A stretch of DNA of 64,000 nucleotides from Lachnospiraceae bacterium MC2017 (GCA_000701625.1 JNJK01000006.1:164944-228943), one strand, 5' to 3'. Numbered from the stretch's first letter, positions 8,063 to 15,506 are shown. The notes: generated by a model from the sequence alone, not told the origin. Numbers and translations are program-made.

Positions 8063-8717
8063 TTGAAACACCTCCTCTGATGATATCCTGGATATACAGG
8101 CCATCTGATTCTTCTTCCAGAATATCCAGATAGGTTTGGTTTGCTTCGTCGTCTCTGGATTTGCGGAGGACGTAGTACATGTCCTTTTCTGCAAGCTCAA
8201 AGCCTTCGTATATGATCTTTGAAAACGCGAACTTTGACTTGATGACGATCTGTTCTCCGAGCTTCCCCAGCTGCATAGCGCGTGACAGCTGTTCGACGGT
8301 AATCGTGTTATTTAGAAAAGCCTCTGCGTAGTCGAAATAGGAGTCGTCCGCTCTGTACCCTGTGATCAGGTCATAAGCGTTTACGTTGATTCCGAAGTGC
8401 TCAATCAGGTATTGTTTTGCTCGCCTTGCGACGGGGGTCTTGATGCTGAACAGACGGTGCTCCACGAGAACAGCCACCCAATTGAGAATCGTGTAATCTG
8501 GGCTGTTCAGGTTCAGGATATTCAGAAACTCTGTGTCCAAGGTGTAACGGTTAGCAAATCCGTCATTCAGCGAAGAGACGGCCCATTCCTTTGCTAGGTC
8601 GATGCTCTCGGTGCAGTAGAATCCCAGGCCGAAGTCGTTATTCTTTTTGCCTAGTCCGAAGGTGGGAACCTCTATGATTTGCTTTGAACCATGATAGACA
8701 GCAATTAGTTTATCCAT
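8028..8717 (-). CDS. DUF3990 ADP-ribosyltransferase-like toxin
   Basis: I chose the ATG at 8717, with GGAGGG eight bases upstream, over the listed one at 8732. The 229-residue protein shows the DUF3990 pattern: IAVYHGSKQIIEVP (the His motif), then FGLGFYCTESIDLAKEWA (the Tyr strand-helix). Near residue 160 EQIVIKSKFAF stands where family members have the third motif, usually D/E-Q-I. DUF3990 proteins belong to the ADP-ribosyltransferase fold and sit in toxin-antitoxin and defence loci; the target is not known. It is the first gene of a three-gene operon with an HTH partner and an unassigned small protein. Confidence 0.75.
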   Translation of the reverse strand: MDKLIAVYHGSKQIIEVPTFGLGKKNNDFGLGFYCTESIDLAKEWAVSSLNDGFANRYTLDTEFLNILNLNSPDYTILNWVAVLVEHRLFSIKTPVARRAKQYLIEHFGINVNAYDLITGYRADDSYFDYAEAFLNNTITVEQLSRAMQLGKLGEQIVIKSKFAFSKIIYEGFELAEKDMYYVLRKSRDDEANQTYLDILEEESDGLYIQDIIRGGVSNDDPRIPRNIS

Positions 8718-8742
8718 TGTGAAACCCTCCATCTGATTTCAC

Positions 8743-8762
8743 TATATCACTAAGGTGATATA
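8743..8762 (-). promoter_or_regulatory. Operator palindrome of the DUF3990 operon
   Basis: TATATCAC and GTGATATA form a perfect 8-bp inverted repeat around TAAG, 26 bases upstream of the toxin ATG and overlapping where a -10 element would fall. It is the likely binding site of the HTH partner encoded in the operon. Confidence 0.6.
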
Positions 8763-9171
8763 ATATCAAACAACAGATTCGACATGTTGGAGAAAAAGTT
8801 AAAATGTGGGAGGGAAACCTTCCTTGCTGAAAAATGCAGCAATCGCTCTACCGTAAAAAAGAAACAAGAGACCTTTTCAGGACAAGAAATTAGTATAGCA
8901 GAAAATGATGAAAAAATATTATACGGTGGCAATGTGACCCTGATACACGTGCAGGAGACATGATAGTTAGGTATCTTAAGACGCCAATCAGTGCTATATC
9001 ATCAATATGGAGAGCTAGATCGGTAGGCTTTGTGTGTTTATTTGATTTAGTAAAAAGTGTAAGTAAAACAGGCTTTTTTCAGTGTGGAGAAGAGCCTGTT
9101 TTCTTTTTGTGATATGATGATAATGGAGTTGAGCATTTAGCAATGGGCTTAGTGAATATGGGGAACTAAAC
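8763..9171. other. Intergenic stretch without a gene
   Basis: No open frame here has a start, ribosome site and recognisable content. The only structured element is the terminator at 9065-9107. The A/T-rich sequence with a lone terminator suggests that a plus-strand gene was lost here. Confidence 0.5.
9065..9107 (+). terminator. Rho-independent terminator
   Basis: AAAACAGGCT pairs perfectly with AGCCTGTTTT across an 18-base loop, followed by CTTTTTG. No intact plus-strand gene precedes it. Confidence 0.75.
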
Positions 9172-9702
9172 ATGACTGTTATCAGTGCGATCAAAAATAG
9201 GCGTAGTTACCGTGGAAAGTATAAACCTGATTCTGTTTCGAGAGAGAATCTGACTAAAATAATGGAAGCTGGTCTCGCTGCACCATCGGGCTGTAACAAA
9301 CAGACCACCAGCCTGATATGTGTGGATGACATCGAGATATTGAGACAGATCCACGCCGTGATCGATCCGCCAATTGCAAAGACAGCGCCGGCTCTCATTT
9401 GCGTTCTGACACAGAGAATTCCAGCCTATCGTGACAAATGCTTTGCGGTTCAGGACTACTCTGCAGCTATAGAGAATATGCTGCTTGCCATTGAGGAACT
9501 GGGCTATCGTAGTTGCTGGTATGAAGGACACATCACTGACGATGACAGGATTTGCGATAAGATAGCTGATATTTTGAATGTTCCAGATGGATACGAGCTG
9601 GTATGTGTCCTTCCTGTTGGTATAGCTGAGGAAGAACCTGTAATCCCTGTCAAAAAAGATTTCGAAGAACGTGCATGGTTTAACTCGTTTATGGGAAATT
9701 GA
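9172..9702 (+). CDS. Nitroreductase-family FMN oxidoreductase
   Basis: The 176-residue protein has the standard nitroreductase opening (AIKNRRSYRGKYKPDSVSRE) with the arginine pair that binds the FMN phosphate, followed by the AAPSGCNKQ loop. The helix AAIENMLLAIEELGYRSCWY and the GYELVCVLPVGIAEEE ending fit the family. It should catalyse NAD(P)H-dependent reduction of nitro or quinone-type compounds as a dimer; the substrate is not inferable. It is complete and stands alone. Confidence 0.85.
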   Translation: MTVISAIKNRRSYRGKYKPDSVSRENLTKIMEAGLAAPSGCNKQTTSLICVDDIEILRQIHAVIDPPIAKTAPALICVLTQRIPAYRDKCFAVQDYSAAIENMLLAIEELGYRSCWYEGHITDDDRICDKIADILNVPDGYELVCVLPVGIAEEEPVIPVKKDFEERAWFNSFMGN

Positions 9703-9726
9703 CAATAATTACTGCGCACAAGTAAG

Positions 9727-9777
9727 AAGGTACTATATAATCCCGTATAAGATTGTGATAGGTTTGAATTAGGCAAG
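9727..9777 (+). repeat. 51-bp intergenic repeat, copy 1
   Basis: This stretch (from AAGGTACTATATAATCCC to GGTTTGAATTAGGCAAG) recurs at 15583-15633 in the same orientation with two mismatches in 51. The copies lie in gene-poor sequence on either side of the most rearranged part of the region. Neither is inside a reading frame I can support. Confidence 0.85.
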
Positions 9778-9789
9778 ACCCAAATGAAT

Positions 9790-9902
9790 TAGTTGATAAT
9801 CTTGACCCATGTTTAAGAGAATATCCTTTTGTAAGACTTGGGATGACTCTTAGGGAGTATGATGAAGAAAAGAAATATTGGCGTAAGCATATAGGTCAGT
9901 AG
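9790..9902 (+). pseudogene. C-terminal fragment of an unidentified protein
   Basis: An open frame reads NLDPCLREYPFVRLGMTLRE, continues YDEEKKYWRKHIGQ and stops at 9900-9902, immediately followed by a good terminator. There is no start codon context, and an in-frame TAG lies just upstream. It looks like the surviving tail of a deleted gene; I do not recognise the family. Confidence 0.45.
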
Positions 9903-9930
9903 AGAATAAAACTCTGCTGACCATTTTTTT
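9894..9930 (+). terminator. Rho-independent terminator
   Basis: GGTCAGTAGAG pairs with CTCTGCTGACC (one G-U), then ATTTTTTT. It ends the fragment above and insulates the next promoter. Confidence 0.8.
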
Positions 9931-9932
9931 AC

Positions 9933-9980
9933 TTGACAAGCTAATGGGCATTAGCTAGACTATGGCTAACAGTTATTAGC
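9933..9980 (+). promoter_or_regulatory. Promoter with two TetR operators, degenerate copy
   Basis: TTGACA (9933-9938) and TAGACT (9956-9961) are spaced by 17 bases. GCTAAT-GGGC-ATTAGC (9940-9955) lies between them, and GCTAAC-AGTT-ATTAGC (9965-9980) follows. The same double operator precedes the intact TetR gene at 14.2 kb. Confidence 0.7.
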
Positions 9981-9996
9981 GGGATTGGAGGAATCC

Positions 9997-10219
9997 ATGT
10001 CTACCAAAGAGAAAATATTGGATGCGGCATTAACGTTATTTGCAGAGAATGGATACGATGTAAAGGATTTCCTTCACAATACGTGATCCCATAATTCGCA
10101 AGACACGGATGCTTCTTGTCCAGGAACAGTTCAGGAATGAAAGGATTTCCGAGGCTACAACCAAGCATCAGCTGGACGGGATACAGAGGATGTTTGCAAA
10201 GATTATCAAAGGGGATTAA
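9997..10219 (+). pseudogene. Truncated duplicate of the TetR regulator gene at 14271
   Basis: The first 21 codons (MSTKEKILDAALTLFAENGY then D) are nearly identical to the intact gene. About 80 codons are then missing, and the frame stops at 10086. The shifted frame downstream recovers its middle (IIRKTRMLLVQEQFRNERIS, TKHQLDGIQRMFAKIIKG) and stops again at 10219. Helices 2-3 of the DNA-binding domain and the ligand domain are gone. Promoter, operators and ribosome site (GGAGGAATCC) are retained, so transcription may still be controlled by the intact paralogue. Confidence 0.85.
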
Positions 10220-10260
10220 AACATAGATTGTCCCTACGGAATCTGGGGGGATGAAGAACA

Positions 10261-10677
10261 ATGGATAGAATAAGCGGAAAACTGACGATATATTTTGAAG
10301 ATCCGTTCTGGGTGGGTATTTTTGAGAGAATTGAAAACAGAAAACTGTCAGTAGCTAAAGTGACATTTGGCGGGGAACCGAAGGATTACGAGGTCTTGGA
10401 GTTTATAAATTGGAACTATTATCATCTGCAGTTTAGTCCGGCGGTTGAAACGGTTGTAAAGGATACGAAGAAGAACCCTAAAAGGGCACAGCGTGATGCG
10501 AAAAAACAGACATTGGAGACGGGCATAGGCACTAAATCGCAGCAGGCACTCAAATTACAACAAGAACAGAATAAGCAGGAACGGAAAGTCAGAAGCCGTG
10601 AACAAAGGGAAGCGGAGAGCCAGCGCCTGTTTGAACTGAAACAGATGAAGAAGAAGGAAAAGCACAGGGGGCATTGA
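10261..10677 (+). CDS. yjdF: YjdF-family (DUF2992) protein
   Basis: The 138-residue protein matches YjdF: SGKLTIYFEDPFWVGIFERI at the start, the EPKDYEVLEFI strand, then a long charged coiled-coil tail (KKQTLETGIGTKSQQALKLQ onward) rich in Gln, Lys and Glu. YjdF genes in many Firmicutes are controlled by the azaaromatic-sensing yjdF RNA. I could not make out that RNA here, since a TetR remnant and its operators occupy the upstream space. The gene could be transcribed from the TetR-controlled promoter at 9.93 kb. The biochemical role of YjdF is unknown. Confidence 0.85.
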   Translation: MDRISGKLTIYFEDPFWVGIFERIENRKLSVAKVTFGGEPKDYEVLEFINWNYYHLQFSPAVETVVKDTKKNPKRAQRDAKKQTLETGIGTKSQQALKLQQEQNKQERKVRSREQREAESQRLFELKQMKKKEKHRGH

Positions 10678-10877
10678 CCGGAGATCATCCGAAATACCTG
10701 GGCTGGGTAGCGCTCGAACGCGTACTGAATCAAAAACCGAGAGTGTAATTTCAAAAATTCAAAATTGTCGGGCTGATAATAAGCAAAACCGAAAGACATT
10801 CCGTTTAACTCTACTTTCCGTAGGTACCGTTATCAGAAAAACTGATTTACAATCTGTGCATGGAGGTGAAAACGAAT

Positions 10878-11549
10878 ATGAACCAATATGTTACAGGCGC
10901 AGTGATTAAGGAACTGCGGGAAAAGAACAGGATGACACAGCTTCAGCTGGCGGAAAAGCTGGGAGTAAGCGATAAAAGTGTTTCAAAATGGGAAACTTCG
11001 AGAGGGCTTCCAGATATTACCCTGCTGGAGCCTATTGCGGAGGCATTCAGCATATCGGTGACGGAGCTGATATCAGGCAATACCATTCATAATGCGAACG
11101 TATCGGCAAATATGCTGCGGTCAAAGTTTTATGTCTGCCCGGTCTGTGGGAATGTAATACACAGCATGGGCGAAGCGGCGATTCATTGTCACGGCATCCA
11201 GCTTATGCCTTTAGAGGCGGAACAACCAGATGAGCATCATATGATATTCATCGAGCGTGTTGAGGATGAGTATTATGTGCGAATCGACCACAGCATGACA
11301 AAGGAGCATTATATTTCTTTTGTTGCGGCGGCTTCATCCGATGATATGCAGATGCGCACGCTCTATCCGGAAGGGAATGCTGAAGCAAGATTTAAGATAA
11401 GGGGAGTCAGAAGAATCTTCTTTTATTGCAATCGTGATGGTCTGTTTTCGATTGATCCGGTAAAGGGCATTGATGACAAAGAAAGCGGATACGATGATTC
11501 GCAGGAACGCAGGGAACAGGAGAAGGCGGCAGATATGCTGTTTGGATAG
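10878..11549 (+). CDS. Xre-type HTH regulator with desulfoferrodoxin-like C-terminal domain
   Basis: The ATG at 10878 follows GGAGGTG. Residues 5-65 form an HTH_3 domain (IKELREKNRMTQLQLAEKLG, VSDKSVSKWETSRGLPDI). A linker leads to YVCPVCGNVIHS, a rubredoxin-like Cys-x-x-Cys. The rest resembles superoxide reductase: HHMIFIERVEDEYYVRIDHS, MTKEHYISFV and FFYCNRDGLFSI. In true superoxide reductases the last motif is usually C-N-x-H-G, whose Cys and His bind the catalytic iron. Here the Cys is present but the His position is occupied by Asp. The protein is therefore better read as a transcriptional regulator with a metal- or redox-sensing domain than as an enzyme. Its target is not apparent. Confidence 0.8.
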   Translation: MNQYVTGAVIKELREKNRMTQLQLAEKLGVSDKSVSKWETSRGLPDITLLEPIAEAFSISVTELISGNTIHNANVSANMLRSKFYVCPVCGNVIHSMGEAAIHCHGIQLMPLEAEQPDEHHMIFIERVEDEYYVRIDHSMTKEHYISFVAAASSDDMQMRTLYPEGNAEARFKIRGVRRIFFYCNRDGLFSIDPVKGIDDKESGYDDSQERREQEKAADMLFG

Positions 11550-11562
11550 GAGGCAGTCGGTT

Positions 11563-11761
11563 ATGGACAATACAACGGCTAAAGTGAGCTGCTTTGCAGG
11601 GGCATATCACTTTGAGAACAATAAAACTCATTGACAACGATACCGCTTATCAGGAAATCCCGAAGTTCTGGGACGAAATCTGCGAGAAGTATGCGGCAAA
11701 TGTTTATGCCGGAATGCTTAACTCGGATAAAATGAATGAACATTATTCATTGACATCCTGA
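11563..11761 (+). pseudogene. SAM-methyltransferase start joined to a GyrI-like domain fragment
   Basis: An ATG at 11563 opens MDNTTAKVSCFAGAYHFENN, the typical beginning of a class I SAM methyltransferase, but stops after 23 codons. From about 11612 another frame reads RTIKLIDNDTAYQEIPKFWD, EICEKYAANVYAGML, a piece of a GyrI-like effector domain as found in AraC-family regulators. It stops at 11761. Neither piece is a complete domain. The ribosome site (GGAGGCAGTCGGTT) before the ATG survives. This is another deletion join of the kind seen throughout 5-15 kb. Confidence 0.65.
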
Positions 11762-11778
11762 AACTTCTGTGTTAATAT
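11731..11778 (+). promoter_or_regulatory. Promoter and operator of the TetR gene at 11812
   Basis: TTGACA (11750-11755) and TAATAT (11773-11778) are separated by 17 bases, a strong sigma-70 type promoter. The inverted repeat AATGAAT-N7-ATTCATT (11731-11751) overlaps the -35 element. A closely related site lies before the flavodoxin gene at 12438-12454. Confidence 0.75.
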
Positions 11779-11811
11779 GCAGAAAGTGAAACACAGTAAG
11801 GAAGGATGTAC

Positions 11812-12387
11812 ATGAGAACCGTAAAAGACCCGGACACCAGAAAGCAGGAGATTCTATCGGGAGCTCTTTTGGTATTTGCCCGAAAAGGATATGATAAGAC
11901 CACGATTTCCGATATAGCAAGGGAACTGGGAATCTCACAGGGACTTTGTTACAGATACTATGCATCAAAAGAAGAGATATATGATGCAGCAGTTGAAGAG
12001 TATGCGGATATTATCGTGAGAGCTAACTTGAAGAGATTTGACAGCAAGGGCAAAACTTTGAAAGAGAAAATCCGGTCATTTTCTGGAAGTCTGAAAGAGT
12101 ACCGTGAGCCTGAGAAGGATAACGAGCTTTTATATAGTCTCTTCCATAGTGAGGGAAGTCAGAAGATGCATGATCAGCTTATGATAAAGACAGCAGCTAA
12201 GCTGGTACCTCATATTAAGAAGGAGCTGGAGAAGGCCCGGGATGCCGGTGAAATAAAGATATCGGATATAGATGCCCTAGCCTACTTTTTTGTTTACGGG
12301 CAGCTGGGAATGTTACTTGAGCATGGAAGTGAAAAGGATTGCGGTAAAAGAATAAAGGATACATTAATTGAAATATTGAATTTGTAA
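11812..12387 (+). CDS. TetR/AcrR-family regulator
   Basis: The ATG at 11812 lies seven bases after AAGGAAGG; the ATG at 11806 would abut the ribosome site. The 191-residue protein has the TetR DNA-binding domain at the N-terminus (RKQEILSGALLVFARKGYDK, TTISDIARELGISQGLCYRYY) and a variable C-terminal effector domain. The inverted repeats over its own promoter and before the next gene suggest it represses itself and the flavodoxin/MATE pair. The effector is unknown. Confidence 0.85.
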   Translation: MRTVKDPDTRKQEILSGALLVFARKGYDKTTISDIARELGISQGLCYRYYASKEEIYDAAVEEYADIIVRANLKRFDSKGKTLKEKIRSFSGSLKEYREPEKDNELLYSLFHSEGSQKMHDQLMIKTAAKLVPHIKKELEKARDAGEIKISDIDALAYFFVYGQLGMLLEHGSEKDCGKRIKDTLIEILNL

Positions 12388-12437
12388 GACACCCCCCCTG
12401 ATACAATTGTTTCAGGGGTAAAAATAAAAAATATAAA

Positions 12438-12454
12438 TGAATGAAATTCATTCA
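12438..12454 (+). promoter_or_regulatory. Second TGAATGA/TCATTCA operator
   Basis: TGAATGAAATTCATTCA is palindromic except at its centre and shares TGAATGA...ATTCATT with the site over the TetR promoter. It lies 18 bases before the flavodoxin start. Confidence 0.6.
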
Positions 12455-12471
12455 GAGAAAGGGAAACAATT

Positions 12472-12927
12472 ATGAAGACAATAATTATCTATGAATCAAA
12501 GCACCATGGTAATACAAAGAAGGTCTGTGACCGCGTGGCAGCAGAATGTCAAGTGGAACTAATAGAGGCCGGGAGCGTGGGAGCGGATTTCAACTGGGAG
12601 GATTATGACCTGATGGGCTTTGCATCGGGGATAGCATATTCCAAGTTTTACGATTCGGTAAGCCGTGTGGCAGAACAGATTCCAGCGGGGAAGGGGACTT
12701 TCTTTATCTATACCTGTGCAAAGAACGATAAGGATTTTGCCGCTAAGATTAAGAAGGTCGTAGAAGAGCGAGGAGCCAAGTGCCTTGGAACATACGGATG
12801 TCGTGGTTTTAACACATATGGACCATTAAAGTTGATCGGAGGAATGAATAAGTCCAATCCCAATGAGGATGAGCTTAAGGCAGCAGTAGAATTTGTAAAG
12901 AAGGTGGAAAAGACTTATGAAAAGTAA
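12472..12927 (+). CDS. Flavodoxin-family protein
   Basis: The 151-residue protein opens TIIIYESKHHGNTKKVCDRV, the FMN phosphate-binding loop of flavodoxins in slightly altered form (S-K-H-H-G-N-T). The FASGIAYSKFY loop and the GTFFIYTCAKND strand fit the fold, as does GCRGFNTYGP near the second FMN loop. It should be a small FMN redox protein of the cytoplasm. It overlaps the following MATE fragment by 11 bases and sits behind a TetR-type operator. The regulator, flavodoxin and pump therefore form a compound-responsive unit. Confidence 0.85.
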   Translation: MKTIIIYESKHHGNTKKVCDRVAAECQVELIEAGSVGADFNWEDYDLMGFASGIAYSKFYDSVSRVAEQIPAGKGTFFIYTCAKNDKDFAAKIKKVVEERGAKCLGTYGCRGFNTYGPLKLIGGMNKSNPNEDELKAAVEFVKKVEKTYEK

Positions 12928-13600
12928 AGTAGATTTTATAAACGAAAACACAACAAGAGCTCTAATGAAGCTCTTTATACCCCTTATGCTTGCCATGACA
13001 CTTACCATGGCATACAGCATGGTTGACAGCCTGTGGGTAGGAAATCTCCTGGGGGAGGCAGGTATGTCTGCACTAACGGCAAGTACAGCTATTGTCCTTA
13101 TTATGAATTCCTTATCAATGGCTGTTACCTCTATAGTCGGTCAATGTAAGGGCGCAGGTCGTATAGACCGGGCCGGTGATTATTGTAAAAAAGCCATGCT
13201 TACAGGGGGAGTTCTGATTGGCTTGGTAAGCGCCCTTGTCATCTGCACAAGTCCCATACTTAGCGGATGCTTCGGCCAGGGAGCAGAGGTTGGCGTTATA
13301 GTTGCAGAGTTTTTCCATATTGTCAGCATCGGATACGTATTATATATGCTTACAAGCTGTATTCAGGGATATATTACTGGAATTGGAAGACCGGAGAGGG
13401 CTATGCTGTTGCTTATTGCGTATTACATTATATTCAGGGTGCTGCCAGCTTTGATGCTAAAGCATATATTCGGACTGTCGGGAATATGGTTTGCTTTTCT
13501 TGTAAGCCACATTTTGGCGTGTGTATTGGCCTTTGTATTGCTGCAGATCAGTGATAAGATATTCTTGAAGCCGGTGAAAAAACTATATTCCGGGGCATGA
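12917..13600 (+). pseudogene. Half-size MATE efflux protein, internal deletion
   Basis: The product has 227 residues, about half of a normal MATE pump. The first 120 residues match TM1-4 (NTTRALMKLFIPLMLAMTLT, MVDSLWVGNLLGEAGMSALT). The rest (FFHIVSIGYVLYMLTSCIQG, ITGIGRPERA, FGLSGIWFAFLVSHILA) resembles the last three helices of the C-terminal half. An in-frame deletion joining the two halves is the simplest reading. A functioning half-transporter is less likely because the halves retained do not form one pseudo-repeat. It overlaps the flavodoxin gene and is under the same operator. Confidence 0.65.
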
Positions 13601-13709
13601 CACGAATCGTATCGCCCATGTGACGGCACGATTCTTTCTGCTTTTCATATCCTTTGATATTTTGAAAACAGCCGGAAGGAAATTTTTCAAAGGAAAGGAA
13701 TTAGAAAAA

Positions 13710-13994
13710 ATGAGAAACAGAAAAACTTGCTTTTTAACAGGGGGCACTTTTATAGCATTGTTTGCATTATTAACCTTGCTTATTATGACAATTGATGTTC
13801 AGCCCGTAGGTCAAAATGGAACAAATATTGGTTTTGCAACATTCAATACCGGATTTCATGCGCTGACTGGAGCAAACATGACACTGTATACAATCACAGA
13901 CTGGCTTGGACTGGCAATCTGTGATGAGAATACAGATGAAATAGAGAGGGCAAAGAGCCTTGGATTTACACCATCGCACCAGGATGATACATGA
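13710..13994 (+). pseudogene. PAP2-family phosphatase N-terminus with foreign tail
   Basis: The ATG at 13710 follows AGGAAAGGAA. The first 70 residues (RNRKTCFLTGGTFIALFALL, DVQPVGQNGTNIGF, TLYTITDWLGL) are the first membrane segments of a PAP2-type phosphatase. The sequence then switches to CDENTDEIERAKSLGFTPSH and stops. All catalytic motifs (KxxxxxxRP, PSGH, SRxxxxxHxxxD) are missing. The tail is soluble and looks like the end of another protein. The stop overlaps the start of the GNAT fragment (ATGA). Confidence 0.7.
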
Positions 13995-14140
13995 TAAAAA
14001 TAGAGACGAAAAGGCTACTCCTGTATCCGATATCAGATGAGGAAATGCAGAAAGTTATAGATGACGAGAAAGATCCGGATATGAAAAAGGCATATTCCGA
14101 GATGCTTCAAGGCTGCCTTGATAACCCGGAAAATCAATAA
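13991..14140 (+). pseudogene. GNAT acetyltransferase N-terminal fragment
   Basis: The short frame reads IKIETKRLLLYPISDEEMQK and ends MLQGCLDNPENQ after 49 codons. This is the first strand and helices of a GNAT enzyme. The acetyl-CoA-binding part is absent, so the fragment cannot be active. Confidence 0.65.
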
Positions 14141-14165
14141 GTATCGGGCAATACAACAACCTACC

Positions 14166-14205
14166 GTGACCTGTCGATATAGTGTCGGCAGGTCCATATT
14201 TTTTG
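14166..14205 (+). terminator. Rho-independent terminator
   Basis: GACCTGTCGA pairs with TCGGCAGGTC (one G-U), followed by CATATTTTTTG. It insulates the TetR promoter that begins immediately after. Confidence 0.75.
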
Positions 14206-14206
14206 C

Positions 14207-14254
14207 TTGACGAGCTAATAGGTATTAGCTATAATAAGGCTAATGAATGTTAGC
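14207..14254 (+). promoter_or_regulatory. Promoter with two TetR operators, intact copy
   Basis: TTGACG (14207-14212) and TATAAT (14230-14235) are 17 bases apart. GCTAAT-AGGT-ATTAGC (14214-14229) fills the spacer, and GCTAAT-GAAT-GTTAGC (14239-14254) covers the transcription start region. Two such sites in tandem are typical of TetR autorepression. Confidence 0.8.
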
Positions 14255-14270
14255 GGATTGGAGGGGAGTC

Positions 14271-14855
14271 ATGTCAACCAAAGAGAAAATACTGGATGCG
14301 GCATTAACATTATTTGCAGAGAATGGATATGATGGAACAAGTGTAGAGCAGATTGCAAACATTGTCGGGATTAAGGCTCCGTCCCTCTATAAGCATTATA
14401 AGGGAAAAGAGGATATCTTAAATGCACTGATTGATTCTGCGGAAGCACGGTACGATGAAATGTTTGGGTCTGAAAACCATATCGGTAGGATTCCTGAGAG
14501 CCGGGAAGAATTTATAAAGGCGACTATGGGAAGAGTCTCATTTACAATGAGAGATCCGATGATCCGCAAGATAAGGATGCTTCTTGTTCAGGAACAGTTC
14601 AGAAACGAGAGGATTTCCGAGGTCACGACAAAACATCAATTGTATGGAATACAGAGGATGTTCGCAAAGATCATCAAGGGGATGATGGATGAGGGGATAG
14701 TCGTAGAGGATGATCCGGAGCTGCTTGCGGTAGAACTTACCGCACCGGCTGTTCTGCAGATCGCAAGGTCAGATCGACAGCCACAGTGTGAGGAAGAATA
14801 TCTGGAGTGCATCGAAAGGCATATTCAGCATTTCTGCGATGTATATATGAAATAG
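14271..14855 (+). CDS. TetR/AcrR-family regulator (intact paralogue)
   Basis: The ATG at 14271 follows GGAGGGGAGTC; an in-frame ATG at 14247 falls inside the operator and is rejected. The 194-residue protein has a standard TetR HTH (STKEKILDAALTLFAENGYD, TSVEQIANIVGIKAPSLYKHY) and a complete C-terminal domain. The truncated copy at 9997 derives from the same family and keeps the same operators. The operators sit over its own promoter, so autoregulation is likely. Nothing downstream looks like a target. Confidence 0.88.
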   Translation: MSTKEKILDAALTLFAENGYDGTSVEQIANIVGIKAPSLYKHYKGKEDILNALIDSAEARYDEMFGSENHIGRIPESREEFIKATMGRVSFTMRDPMIRKIRMLLVQEQFRNERISEVTTKHQLYGIQRMFAKIIKGMMDEGIVVEDDPELLAVELTAPAVLQIARSDRQPQCEEEYLECIERHIQHFCDVYMK

Positions 14856-14976
14856 TGAGCAAAGTGGCGGCCGTGCTTGCATGAGCTGACATTTTGTGAA
14901 CGAAAACACGGAGCCGTCAGGCGATGAGGGACGTCCCATGTGATAAAACAACTAACAGTTTGTGGTGTTGACGTAT

Positions 14977-15242
14977 CTTGTAATTGATTTTAGTAAAGCA
15001 GATGAAAATTCTGTTGCCTCAAATGAAGATGTTCTTGCCATATCTAAAAGACTTCTTGCCCAAAATAAGGAAGCTTATGAGGAGCTTGCTAAATGAAAAG
15101 ATTAAGCAAAGAGCAGATTTTGATGCTTCATTCTCAGTTGATTGAAGTGTCAGGTGGAAGTGATGGGGTAAGACTTGGATATGGTCTGATAAAAAATCAT
15201 TGCATGATAGATGGCAATAATAGTAATAAATACGAGCGGTGA
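14977..15242 (+). pseudogene. Antitoxin tail and internally deleted Doc toxin
   Basis: The first frame (VIDFSKADENSVASNEDVLA, ISKRLLAQNKEAYEELAK) has no start and ends at 15096; it is the C-terminus of a small antitoxin. Overlapping its stop (ATGA), the ATG at 15093 opens MKRLSKEQILMLHSQLIEVS, the typical start of a death-on-curing (Doc/Fic) toxin. After SGGSDG the sequence jumps to RLGYGLIKNHCMIDGNN, just around the Fic motif (family HxFx[D/E]GNKR), and stops at 15242. The product has 49 residues instead of about 125. The deletion removed the core helices, and the Fic motif is altered. Confidence 0.75.
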
Positions 15243-15383
15243 GGCGATTGTCTTGTCGCTTTTTGTTTGAGCAGCTGTGGGAGTTTTGATTGGCAAGCAA
15301 CAGGTTTGATTGTATTGATTGATTGAAATTCGGCAGAAAATTAAAATGCCGAAAATAAATCAAATGGAATCGAAGTGGAAAAG

Positions 15384-15494
15384 ATGGTGGGCACAGCGAT
15401 ACTTCCTGAAGATCAGAAGATCTTTTCCATGCAGGAACTTAAGGAAAAAGGATTCTCACAGTATAAGGTCAGTAAGCTGGTCAGCGAAAAATGA
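15384..15494 (+). pseudogene. N-terminal fragment of an AbiEi-like antitoxin/regulator
   Basis: A 36-residue frame reads KIFSMQELKEKGFSQYKVSK LVSEK after a short lead and then stops twice. The stretch looks like the winged-helix opening of AbiEi-type antitoxin domains, where M-x-E-L...G-x-s...i-x-x-L-v is usual. The rest is absent. Confidence 0.4.
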
Positions 15495-15506
15495 TAATTA
15501 ACCCCG

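Noticed and set aside
9166..9705. 179-codon minus-strand frame opposite the nitroreductase gene
   Set aside because: It mirrors the real gene, has no ribosome site and its translation resembles no family.
9703..10260. Possible yjdF-type riboswitch upstream of yjdF
   Set aside because: The interval is occupied by a repeat, a terminator, TetR operators and the TetR pseudogene; I see no matching folded aptamer.
12388..12418. Hairpin CCCCCTGA/TCAGGGG after the TetR gene as a terminator
   Set aside because: It is followed by an A-run, not a T-run, on the plus strand, and no T-run follows on the minus strand either.
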